Shown piece by piece: positions 7,897 through 15,963 of a stretch of 36,342 nt of DNA; within the stretch, counting starts at the first letter, position 1; the number at the start of each line of letters is the position of its first letter. The stretch is from an uncultured Prolixibacteraceae bacterium (lineage in GTDB: Bacteria > Bacteroidota > Bacteroidia > Bacteroidales > Prolixibacteraceae). The translations under genes were made by a program, and so were the position numbers. The DNA lies in the NCBI GenBank assembly GCA_937915865.1, contig CALGIG010000004.1:1-36342 (forward strand). Direction: 5' to 3'. The notes under the pieces were generated by a model that worked only from the letters and a program-made list of their open reading frames with translations, made no database searches and was not told where the DNA came from.

Positions 7897-9867
7897 ATGA
7901 AGAAACTCTTTATTACTGCGATAGTCAGTACTGCGATATTGCTATCGCCAGCGTTAATGGCACAGAATAACTTTCAGAAAATGGAGCCGGTAAATTTCTC
8001 TCAGGTCGAAATTCAGGATAACTTCTGGAAGCCAGTTATGAACAGGGTTAGCGCAGTAACCATTCCGGTTTGCATCGACCAGACAGAGGTTAAAACGCCC
8101 CGCATCCGCAACTTCGAAAAAGTAGCTGCTAAAAAGGGCGAAAAACATGAAGGCATTTATTTTGACGATTCGGATGTATATAAAGCTCTCGAAGCGATCG
8201 CTTATTCGTTAAAAAACCAACCTGATGGTGCTTTGGAAAAGAAAGCGGATGAATGGATTGACAAGATCGCTGCCGCCCAACAACCTGATGGTTACCTGAA
8301 TACTTACTTCACCTTATCTGGGCTGGAAAATCGGTGGACCGACATGGAGAAACATGAGGATTATTGCGCCGGACATTTGATTGAAGCTGCAGTTGCTTAT
8401 TACAATACAACAGGGAAGCGTAAATTACTTGATGTTGCTATAAGGTTTGCAGATCACATCGATAATACTTTCCGCCAGAAAAATGTACCATGGATTTCTG
8501 GTCATCAGGAAATCGAACTTGCTCTTGTTAAACTTTACCATACAACCTCGAATATCAAATACCTCGATTTGGCCGATTGGTATTTGCAACAACGCGGACA
8601 CGAACATGGGAAAGGTGTGATTTGGGACAAATGGAAATCTCCGGAATATTGTCAGGATAAAGTACCTGTAAAGGAACAAAAAGACATTACCGGTCATGCT
8701 GTTCGCGCTATGTACCTGTATACAGGTGCTGCCGATGTTGGTGCTGCCAAAAATGACAATGGTTATATGGATGCCATGAAAAGGGTTTGGGAAGATGTGG
8801 TTTATCGTAACATGTATATAACTGGAGGAATCGGTTCTTCCGGAAGTAATGAAGGTTTTACTGTTGACTACGATCTGCCCAATGAAAACGCCTATTGCGA
8901 AACATGTGCTTCCGTAGGAATGGTATTCTGGAACCAACGCATGAATTTGCTTACGGGTGATGCCAAATACATTGACGTTCTGGAACGAAGTCTTTATAAT
9001 GGAGCTTTGGATGGGCTTTCTCTTTCTGGCGATCATTTTTTCTATGGTAACCCGTTATCTTCCAGTGGAAGTTATTCTAGAAGTGAATGGTTCGGCTGTG
9101 CTTGCTGCCCCTCAAACATTGCACGGCTTGTTGAATCTATTGGAAACTATATTTATGCTAAAACAAATGACGCCGTTTACGTAAACCTGTTTGTTGGAAG
9201 TTCTGCCAATTTAACCATTCAAAACAAAAAGGTTAAAATCGCCCAAACGACCAGATATCCATGGGATGGGGATGTACAAATAACAGTATCACCCGAAAAG
9301 CAAACAAAATTTGGGATGTATGTTCGTATTCCGGGATGGGCACAGAATCAACCAGTTCCGGGTGATACCTACGCCTTTACCGATATAGATACCAGTACTT
9401 TCACTTTACTGATTAATGGCGTACCTGAAAACAGCAAACTTGCTAACGGATACGTTTTTATTGATAGGACTTGGAAAAAAGGCGACATTGTGAAACTTAG
9501 CCTACCAATGCCTGTGCGCAGGGTAATGGCCATCGAAAAAGTAAAGGAAGATAAAAATTCGGTAGCTCTACAAAGAGGTCCGCTGGTTTATTGTTTCGAG
9601 CACCCCGATAATGGAGTTCAAAACATGAATTTCATACTGGACGATCAGGTGAAAATGACTGCCGAATTTAATCCAACGCTCTTGAACGGCGTGGTTGAAT
9701 TAAAAGGAAATGCTCCTGTATTGTTAGTTTCTTCAGACGGCTTAAAAGTTTCAACTGAAATGAAACCCGTTACAGCTATTCCTTATTATTCGTGGGCAAA
9801 CCGTGGGGAAGGGGCAATGAAGGTCTGGGTTCCTCGTAAAATCGAGAATGTGAAAATTATCCCCTAA
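7897..9867 (+). CDS. GH127 beta-L-arabinofuranosidase, canonical Cys/Zn type
   Basis: This predicted retaining beta-L-arabinofuranosidase has 656 residues and a cleavable signal peptide (cut near LMAQ, residues 20-23). The family uses a Zn-held cysteine nucleophile. Counting from ATG 7897, E319 is the candidate acid/base, E335 and C337 (in YCETCAS) are Zn ligands, and C401, C403 and C404 (in GCACCPSN) supply the nucleophile and further ligands. The 16-residue spacing from E319 to E335 equals that of Glu322 to Glu338 in Bifidobacterium HypBA1. An upstream in-frame ATG at 7864 would put a charged extension before the signal peptide, so I prefer 7897. It is the first enzyme gene after susD and points to an arabinofuranose-rich substrate. 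The exact linkage specificity is inferred. Confidence 0.9.
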   Translation: MKKLFITAIVSTAILLSPALMAQNNFQKMEPVNFSQVEIQDNFWKPVMNRVSAVTIPVCIDQTEVKTPRIRNFEKVAAKKGEKHEGIYFDDSDVYKALEAIAYSLKNQPDGALEKKADEWIDKIAAAQQPDGYLNTYFTLSGLENRWTDMEKHEDYCAGHLIEAAVAYYNTTGKRKLLDVAIRFADHIDNTFRQKNVPWISGHQEIELALVKLYHTTSNIKYLDLADWYLQQRGHEHGKGVIWDKWKSPEYCQDKVPVKEQKDITGHAVRAMYLYTGAADVGAAKNDNGYMDAMKRVWEDVVYRNMYITGGIGSSGSNEGFTVDYDLPNENAYCETCASVGMVFWNQRMNLLTGDAKYIDVLERSLYNGALDGLSLSGDHFFYGNPLSSSGSYSRSEWFGCACCPSNIARLVESIGNYIYAKTNDAVYVNLFVGSSANLTIQNKKVKIAQTTRYPWDGDVQITVSPEKQTKFGMYVRIPGWAQNQPVPGDTYAFTDIDTSTFTLLINGVPENSKLANGYVFIDRTWKKGDIVKLSLPMPVRRVMAIEKVKEDKNSVALQRGPLVYCFEHPDNGVQNMNFILDDQVKMTAEFNPTLLNGVVELKGNAPVLLVSSDGLKVSTEMKPVTAIPYYSWANRGEGAMKVWVPRKIENVKIIP

Positions 9868-9908
9868 ACGAATTCTGGCTGAAAAATTCAGATTAGTATG
9901 GGGGGTAA

Positions 9909-10010
9909 AGAGAGGTTGTCGGAAATACTTAAATTGGTTCAATTTAATCTCGAAAAGTACTTTTAGACAGCCTTATGAATATTTGAATGATGGATTTCGA
10001 CGACCTCTCT
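9909..10010. repeat. Nested inverted repeats between GH127 and the cassette
   Basis: Outer arms at 9909-9921 (AGAGAGGTTGTCG) and 9998-10010 pair over 13 positions with one G-T pair. Inside lie a perfect 8-bp hairpin (TTAAATTG at 9929-9936, CAATTTAA at 9940-9947, loop GTT) and the 12-bp palindrome AAAAGTACTTTT at 9953-9964. The reverse complement of 9961-9972 (GGCTGTCTAAAA) resembles the left arm. The arrangement looks like a small non-coding MITE-like element or the fused ends of a lost insertion sequence. It also occupies the position where a promoter for the next gene would lie. Confidence 0.5.
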
Positions 10011-10031
10011 AAATTTAAACTAGCTACATAG

Positions 10032-11981
10032 ATGGCCAATCTTGACCAAAATATTCCAGAAAAAAGAAAGACTCGGAAACGAATTGTCTTTCAATCGATA
10101 GCAATTTTATTGCCTTTTATTGTTCTGATATTTATTGAGGTTGGCCTTCGTATTTTTGGGTATGGGTATGATTTGAGATTATTCGTTGACGACTCTCAGA
10201 ATAAAGGGTATTTGGTCATGAATCCCAATGCCTCCAGACGGTATTTTACTGAGAGTGAAAATGCCACCATCGGAACTTTTGAATCTTTCCGCAAACGAAA
10301 ATCTCCCGAAACCTTCCGAATTTTTGTATTAGGCGAATCCACTACGCTTGGCTATCCCTACATGCATAACGTTTCGTTTCACCGATGGCTGTCGTACCGC
10401 CTGATGCACACTTTCCCGGAAAAACAGTTCGAAATCGTCAACCTATCATTAACAGCGGTAAACTCATACACCGTTCTGGGTTTTGCCAAAGAGCTAGTAA
10501 ACTACGAACCTGATGCGGTTCTTATTTATTGTGGTCATAACGAATATTATGGTACTATAGGGGTTGGTTCAACTTCGCGAATGGGAAGTAATCGGTTCGT
10601 CATTCAAAGTTTATTGCGCTTACGGTCGTCGCGGCTAGTACAGTTCCTTGGAAACAGTTATTCGCGAATCAGGCAAGCGATTGGCGGGAAAAAAACTGAT
10701 CAGCGCGAAACCCTGATGAAACGGATGGCTGCCAAACAGGAGATTCCGTACAATTCATCTGATTATAAACGGGGAATACAACAATTTCAAACGAATATGG
10801 AATCCGTTTGTCAAGTCCTGACAAACAAAAACATTCCGGTTTTTATAAGTAATCTGGTCAGTAACGAGAAAGACTTAAAACCCTTCATCAGTTCGAAAAC
10901 AGACTCAGCCACATCTGCTGAATATCAATATTCGTTGGCTGATGCAGCTTTTAGAAACAATGATTTTGCAAAAGCCAAAGGGCTTTATTTGAATGCCAAA
11001 GATTTGGATATGCTTCGGTTTCGCGCTCCGGAAACCGTGAACGAAATAATTGCCGGCTTGCCGCAGGAGTTCCCATCTGTTTATTTGGTCGATACTAAGA
11101 AATTGTTTGAAGCACATTCACCGCAAGGAATTATCGGCAGCGAAACCATCCTTGAGCACGTCCATCCCAATATCCTTGGGTATGGTCTAATGTCGGAAGC
11201 TTTTTATCAAGCCATTAAACAACAATATTTAATCTCGAATAATTGGAAAAACGAAATTTCCTTTGAGCAGCTCAGGCACGAAATGCCAATTACAATGGTC
11301 GATTCTCTGAAAGGAACCTACGAAATTCAGGTATTAAAAGAATTTTGGCCTTTTGATGAAGGAAAGACATTCGATTCGAACAAACTGAATTCGTTTGAAG
11401 AACAATTGGCCGTTGCGTTGCTAAATTTTAAGATTAGCTGGAACGATGCCCTGAAGAAACAAATGGATTATTATCTCAGGCAGAACGATGCGGTTAATGC
11501 GGCCAAAGTTGCCGAGGCCGCAGCCTTGCAATACCCCAACGACGAGACCTTTCTGGCTTATGCCGGAAAATTCTGTATGAATCTGCACGAATATAAAAAG
11601 GCACAGGTTTATTATCGTCATAGTTTCAAACTGGTTCCGAGCTTTGAAACAGCTCAATCGCTGGCAATTTTATATTTAAAAAGTGACGAACCTGATAAGT
11701 CGCTGAACTATCTGAATTTTCTAAGTCAAAATAATCACTCAAAAGTGAATTATTCCGTGGCTCAATCGCTGGCAAAGGAAGTTGTCGATTGTAAAAACAA
11801 GCTCAAAGGCGATTCGCTGAATGTTGACTTGCTCAACCAGATTGCGACAAACTATTTTAAGATGCAGAATGTCGAAGTCGCTTTAAAATATGCAGAAAAA
11901 GCATCACAGCTCGACAGGCAAAATAAAACAAGCGCCGAGTTGATTGTAAAAATAAAATCGCTGTCTAAACCAAATCTGTAA
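10032..11981 (+). CDS. Membrane-anchored SGNH/GDSL-type hydrolase with C-terminal TPRs
   Basis: This 649-residue protein has a transmembrane anchor at about residues 18-38 and an SGNH-type esterase/acyltransferase domain at about 95-400. The nucleophile block is VLGES (S103). Block III is GHNEYYG (G168, N170). The final block is EHVHPNILGYG with catalytic H378; the usual Asp three residues before it appears as Glu375. The region after about 450 is helical and looks like several TPRs (for example residues 490-600), suggesting a protein-interaction platform. It is the first gene of a tight cassette: the SxtJ-like gene starts 5 bases after this stop. It could remove or add an acyl group on a glycan; the substrate is unknown. 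Confidence 0.82.
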   Translation: MANLDQNIPEKRKTRKRIVFQSIAILLPFIVLIFIEVGLRIFGYGYDLRLFVDDSQNKGYLVMNPNASRRYFTESENATIGTFESFRKRKSPETFRIFVLGESTTLGYPYMHNVSFHRWLSYRLMHTFPEKQFEIVNLSLTAVNSYTVLGFAKELVNYEPDAVLIYCGHNEYYGTIGVGSTSRMGSNRFVIQSLLRLRSSRLVQFLGNSYSRIRQAIGGKKTDQRETLMKRMAAKQEIPYNSSDYKRGIQQFQTNMESVCQVLTNKNIPVFISNLVSNEKDLKPFISSKTDSATSAEYQYSLADAAFRNNDFAKAKGLYLNAKDLDMLRFRAPETVNEIIAGLPQEFPSVYLVDTKKLFEAHSPQGIIGSETILEHVHPNILGYGLMSEAFYQAIKQQYLISNNWKNEISFEQLRHEMPITMVDSLKGTYEIQVLKEFWPFDEGKTFDSNKLNSFEEQLAVALLNFKISWNDALKKQMDYYLRQNDAVNAAKVAEAAALQYPNDETFLAYAGKFCMNLHEYKKAQVYYRHSFKLVPSFETAQSLAILYLKSDEPDKSLNYLNFLSQNNHSKVNYSVAQSLAKEVVDCKNKLKGDSLNVDLLNQIATNYFKMQNVEVALKYAEKASQLDRQNKTSAELIVKIKSLSKPNL

Positions 11982-11986
11982 TTCGC

Positions 11987-12382
11987 ATGATCAGGATAGA
12001 AAAAAACAGTCGCAAAGATCGTTCGTTCGGAGTACTTCTGGGACTGATGTGTGTCGCCTTTTTTTGCTATCAATACCTGCATGCTGAGTTGCTGTATTAC
12101 ACAGTCGCAGCGATTGGATTATTTCTCCTGATTCTGTCGTTTTCAATACCAGTCCTGTTATATCCGTTTCGTGGAATAATGGAAGTCATAGGTCACTTCA
12201 TGGGCATCGCAAATACTTGCGTTTTGCTCACTGCAATCTTCATTTTCCTGTTCATCCCGATTGGGCTTATCTTGAAACTGATGGGAAAAGATGGCCTGAA
12301 ACTGAAATGGGATTCGAAAGCCACATCATACTGGATTAAGCACCCGGATTCCAAAACAAGTTCAATGAAAAACCAATTTTAA
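11987..12382 (+). CDS. SxtJ-like small membrane protein
   Basis: The 131-residue product is an integral membrane protein with three likely transmembrane helices at about residues 14-30, 36-57 and 74-97. A short cytoplasmic-type tail contains the motif LKLKWDSKATSYW (about 105-117). Size, topology and the W-D...SYW tail match the SxtJ-like family, first named from saxitoxin clusters and commonly found beside carbamoyltransferases. Its biochemical role is not known. Here it lies between the SGNH/TPR protein and the DUF5989-like miniprotein, with 5-base and 9-base gaps. That strongly implies translation from one message and a shared complex or pathway. Confidence 0.75.
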   Translation: MIRIEKNSRKDRSFGVLLGLMCVAFFCYQYLHAELLYYTVAAIGLFLLILSFSIPVLLYPFRGIMEVIGHFMGIANTCVLLTAIFIFLFIPIGLILKLMGKDGLKLKWDSKATSYWIKHPDSKTSSMKNQF

Positions 12383-12391
12383 CTAAAGCTT

Positions 12392-12541
12392 ATGAGCATT
12401 CTGAAAGAACTATTCACCTTCCTGAAGCAGGAAAAGAAATACTGGCTCTGGCCGTTAGTCATCATTCTGGTATTGCTTGGTTTATTATTTGTCCTTGCCG
12501 AAGGTTCAGCCTTAGCGCCATTTATATATTCATTTTTTTAA
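12392..12541 (+). CDS. DUF5989-like 49-residue membrane miniprotein
   Basis: This very short gene runs from ATG 12392 to TAA 12539-12541. The product has a charged, amphipathic N-terminus (MSILKELFTFLKQEKKYWLW), then a single hydrophobic helix (about residues 21-37) and the end LAEGSALAPFIYSFF. This is the signature I associate with DUF5989 proteins, which recur next to SxtJ-like proteins and NodU/CmcH carbamoyltransferases. The carbamoyltransferase starts 3 bases downstream. It is probably a small membrane anchor or adaptor for that enzyme; this role is inferred from position only. It is short enough to be missed by length-filtered gene callers. Confidence 0.75.
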   Translation: MSILKELFTFLKQEKKYWLWPLVIILVLLGLLFVLAEGSALAPFIYSFF

Positions 12542-12544
12542 TCC

Positions 12545-14338
12545 ATGTACATCTTAGGCATTTCAGCTTTCTATCACGATAGCGCTGCATGTTTACTTCG
12601 TGATGAAGTAATTGTGGCTGCAACGCAGGAGGAGCGGTTTTCCCGGATCAAAAACGATTCAGGATTTCCATCCGCTGCCATTGGTTATTGTTTGAGCGAG
12701 GCTGAGATAAAGCTTTCTGAAGTAGATTATATTGTTTTTTACGAAAAACCATTCCTGAAATTTGAACGAATTCTGGAAACCTACGTTTCGTTTGCGCCAA
12801 AAGGATTGTTCTCTTTTTGGAAATCAATGCCTTTGTGGATCAAAAAGAAGCTGTTCCAAAAAAACATAATCATCAAAGCGTTAGAGAAAATTGATCCGGC
12901 ATGGAAGTACAACAACGAAAACCTTTTGTTTACCGAACATCATCACTCTCATGCGGCCTCAGCTTTTTATCCGTCGCCTTTCGATAAAGCGCTCATCCTT
13001 ACGCTTGATGGTGTTGGTGAATGGGATACTACTACTGCTGCTCGGGGAGCAGATAACCGGATTGAATTTCTGAAAGAGATCAGGTTTCCGCATTCTATCG
13101 GATTACTTTACTCGGCATTTACATATTACCTTGGTTTTAAAGTGAATTGCGACGAATATAAAGTGATGGGACTTGCCCCATATGGGAAACCCAGTTTTGT
13201 TGATATCATTTATAACCATTTGATTGACGTTAAAGAGGATGGCTCTTTCCGACTAAATATGGATTATTTCGGCTATGGAAGTGGCTTGCGAATGACCAAT
13301 CGCAAGTTTCACGTTCTTTTTGGAGCTGAGCCTCGCCCAAAAGGTACTGAATTATCGGACTTTCACATGGATATGGCTAGTTCTATTCAAAAAGTTACTG
13401 AGGAAATTCTTTTGCGATTGGTAAATAATCTGCACCAAACCTACAGATTTGAAAATCTGTGTCTGGCTGGGGGTGTTGCCCTGAATTGCGTAGCTAACGG
13501 GAGAATTCTCCGTGAAAGTCCGTTCAAAAACATCTGGATACAACCTGCTGCTGGTGATGCTGGTGGTGCTTTAGGCGCGGCTTATGCCGTTTATTACAGC
13601 CATCTCAATCAATCCCGAAACATCAATTTGTCTGGGTGTGACCAAATGGAAAATGCGCTGCTGGGACCATCGTTCCGAGGTGAAGAAATAGAACCCATTC
13701 TTCACGCAAGCGGACTTCGTTTCCATCGGCTCAATGATGAGCTGTATTTTCGAAAAATTGCCTCTGAAATTGCCAATGGAAAAGTTATTGGCTGGTTTGA
13801 TGGGCGGATGGAATATGGACCTAGGGCGCTGGGTTCCCGAAGTATTCTGGGTGATGCCCGAAATCCAACGATGCAAATGACGATGAACCTGAAAATTAAA
13901 CTCAGGGAATCGTTTCGGCCTTTTGCTCCGGCTATTCTGGAAGAATTTGCCAACGATTATTTCGATATTGCAGAACAAAGTCCCTTTATGCTTTTGGTTG
14001 GAAACCTCAAAAATGAGCACCGTTTACCCTTAGATCAGAAGCAGCAGAAACTGACTGGGATTGACCTGCTGAAACAAATTCGCTCGATGGTTCCGGCAAT
14101 TACGCATGTTGATTATTCAGCACGAATACAAACAGTGAATGCAGCCAATAACGGGAAATTCTATCAACTGCTTAAGTCTTTTCATCAACTTACCGATTGC
14201 CCGATGATGATTAACACCTCGTTTAACCGGATGGACGAACCCATTGTTTGTACTCCTCAAGATGCCATTTCCTGCTTTTTAAATTCAGGTATTGATATTC
14301 TGGCCATTGAGAATTTTGTGGTCGAAAAGAATATTTGA
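12545..14338 (+). CDS. NodU/CmcH-family O-carbamoyltransferase
   Basis: This 597-residue enzyme should transfer a carbamoyl group from carbamoyl phosphate, via carbamoyl-AMP, to a hydroxyl on a sugar or other small molecule. The N-terminal Kae1-like ATPase domain (about 1-350) begins ILGISAFYHDSAACLL and carries the metal-binding EHHHSHAASA (H132 and H136), LDGVGEW (D155) and AAGDAGGALG (D338). These correspond to the metal-binding His/His/Asp/Asp set of TobZ. The C-terminal domain shows GWFDGRMEYGPRALGSRSIL and RESFRPFAP, diagnostic for this family, and ends with MINTSFNRMDEPIVCTP. It is the last gene of the cassette and ends in TGA, 21 bases before the next ATG. The acceptor is unknown; a cell-surface glycan or lipid-linked sugar is my inference. 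Confidence 0.92.
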   Translation: MYILGISAFYHDSAACLLRDEVIVAATQEERFSRIKNDSGFPSAAIGYCLSEAEIKLSEVDYIVFYEKPFLKFERILETYVSFAPKGLFSFWKSMPLWIKKKLFQKNIIIKALEKIDPAWKYNNENLLFTEHHHSHAASAFYPSPFDKALILTLDGVGEWDTTTAARGADNRIEFLKEIRFPHSIGLLYSAFTYYLGFKVNCDEYKVMGLAPYGKPSFVDIIYNHLIDVKEDGSFRLNMDYFGYGSGLRMTNRKFHVLFGAEPRPKGTELSDFHMDMASSIQKVTEEILLRLVNNLHQTYRFENLCLAGGVALNCVANGRILRESPFKNIWIQPAAGDAGGALGAAYAVYYSHLNQSRNINLSGCDQMENALLGPSFRGEEIEPILHASGLRFHRLNDELYFRKIASEIANGKVIGWFDGRMEYGPRALGSRSILGDARNPTMQMTMNLKIKLRESFRPFAPAILEEFANDYFDIAEQSPFMLLVGNLKNEHRLPLDQKQQKLTGIDLLKQIRSMVPAITHVDYSARIQTVNAANNGKFYQLLKSFHQLTDCPMMINTSFNRMDEPIVCTPQDAISCFLNSGIDILAIENFVVEKNI

Positions 14339-14359
14339 TAAATTAATAAATTGAAAGTC

Positions 14360-15955
14360 ATGAATATAAAACAGATTTCGATACTTAATATTATTATTCT
14401 GATCGTTAGTAGTTTATCTTCAAGTTGCCAGAAACTATCGGAATTAAAGATTGATCCGGTTGCAGCAAGTTCGTTCGTTTTAAAATGGGACGAGTTTAGT
14501 CCCATAATTGAAGATTTCAACAAAAATGATGATGAAATTTACGTTCAGTATATTCCGAATTCAAAGGCTGACGAATTTCTGAAAGAAAATATCCCATACT
14601 TTAATTGTCCGGATCCAGAATTGGAAAAAACATACTATTTCAGGTGGTGGACTTTCAGGAAGCACATTAAGATGACACCTGCCGGATTCATTATCACCGA
14701 ATTTCTTCCGGAGGTCTCGTGGGCAGGGAAATACAATTCTATTTGTTGTCCCGCAGGCCATCATTTTTACGAAGGAAGATGGTTACACAATCAGGACTAC
14801 CTCGAAAGCTATGCTAATTTTTGGTTTAAGGGAGGGGGAGAACCTCGTCGATATAGCTTTTGGGCAGCCAATTCTATTTTGGCTTTTGCAAGTGTACAGC
14901 AAAACAAAAATCTGGTAACCAGCCTGCTTCCTTTTTTTGATGGGAATTATCAGGAATGGGAAAACACACATTTGTGTGCCGATGGGTTATTTCAGCAAAC
15001 CGACAACCGTGATGGGATGGAAGTGTCGATTGGTGGTTCGGGGAAACGTACAACCATTAATTCGTACATGATTGGGGATGCCGAAGCGATAGCCTCGATT
15101 GCTGAAATAACGGGAAATACTTCGTTAAAGAAGATCTATAAGGCTAAAGCAATAACCTTGAAATCACTACTGCTAAATAAACTGTGGAATGAAAAAGCAG
15201 GTTTTTTTGAGACTCTTCCAATGAATTCGGACAAGCTGGTTGGAGTTCGTGAGCTTCACGGATATACTCCCTGGTATTTTAATATTCCAGAAGAAAAACA
15301 CACTTCAGCATGGAAATATTTGCTTACCACCACTGGCTTTAAAGCGCCTTTTGGACCAACCACAGCAGAGCAGACCAACCCTGGATTTAAAGTGGTTTAC
15401 GAGGGACACGAATGCCAATGGAATGGACCAAGTTGGCCGTTCGCAACTTCTGTAACCCTGAAATCCATGGCCAACCTGCTACACAATTATAATCAAACGA
15501 TTGTTTCGAAATCGGACTATGTACAACAGCTTAAAACATTCTCCAACAGTCATCGAAGAATAAATGAGAATGGGAAACAAGTTTGTTGGATTGATGAAAA
15601 CCTGAACCCATTTACTGGAGACTGGATTTCGAGGACGATGCTTAAATCAAAAAATGCTTTACCTAAAGAAAGAGGCAAGGATTACAATCATTCTTCTTTT
15701 TGCGATTTGGTTATTAGTGATTTGATTGGTGTTCAGCCATCGATGAGCACCCGGCTTACTATCGATCCGCTGGTTTCTTCCGAACTTTGGGATTGGTTCT
15801 GTCTTGATCATGTAAAATACCACAATAAAATTCTAACTATCATTTGGGACTTGGATGGTTCCAAATACCAAAAAGGAAAGGGGTTTTCTGTATTTGTTGA
15901 CGGTGAACTAAAACACAATTCAGAAGCAATAGAAAGAATTGAAATTCAACTATAA
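14360..15955 (+). CDS. MGH1/GH63-like (alpha/alpha)6 glycoside hydrolase, probable lipoprotein
   Basis: The 531-residue product starts with a hydrophobic signal and a possible lipobox Cys at residue 23 (SLSSSC). Its body has the glucosidase/trehalase-like (alpha/alpha)6 pattern. The motifs QQTDNRDGMEVSIGG and EGHECQWNGPSWPFATS correspond to the acidic and WNGPxWP signatures of GH63/GH37/MGH1-like enzymes and probably supply the catalytic acid and base. ATG 14360 is preferred over the TTG three codons upstream. It follows the carbamoyltransferase by 21 bases and precedes a GH127-like gene by 8, so it is probably part of the PUL 1 enzyme operon. The family assignment is fairly firm at clan level. 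The sugar removed is unknown, and an alpha-linked residue is expected. Confidence 0.75.
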   Translation: MNIKQISILNIIILIVSSLSSSCQKLSELKIDPVAASSFVLKWDEFSPIIEDFNKNDDEIYVQYIPNSKADEFLKENIPYFNCPDPELEKTYYFRWWTFRKHIKMTPAGFIITEFLPEVSWAGKYNSICCPAGHHFYEGRWLHNQDYLESYANFWFKGGGEPRRYSFWAANSILAFASVQQNKNLVTSLLPFFDGNYQEWENTHLCADGLFQQTDNRDGMEVSIGGSGKRTTINSYMIGDAEAIASIAEITGNTSLKKIYKAKAITLKSLLLNKLWNEKAGFFETLPMNSDKLVGVRELHGYTPWYFNIPEEKHTSAWKYLLTTTGFKAPFGPTTAEQTNPGFKVVYEGHECQWNGPSWPFATSVTLKSMANLLHNYNQTIVSKSDYVQQLKTFSNSHRRINENGKQVCWIDENLNPFTGDWISRTMLKSKNALPKERGKDYNHSSFCDLVISDLIGVQPSMSTRLTIDPLVSSELWDWFCLDHVKYHNKILTIIWDLDGSKYQKGKGFSVFVDGELKHNSEAIERIEIQL

Positions 15956-15963
15956 CCTATAAA

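Noticed and set aside
8425..9036. 203-codon antisense frame inside the GH127 gene
   Set aside because: It lies wholly within a well-supported enzyme gene on the other strand and its translation shows no domain features, so it is a shadow frame.
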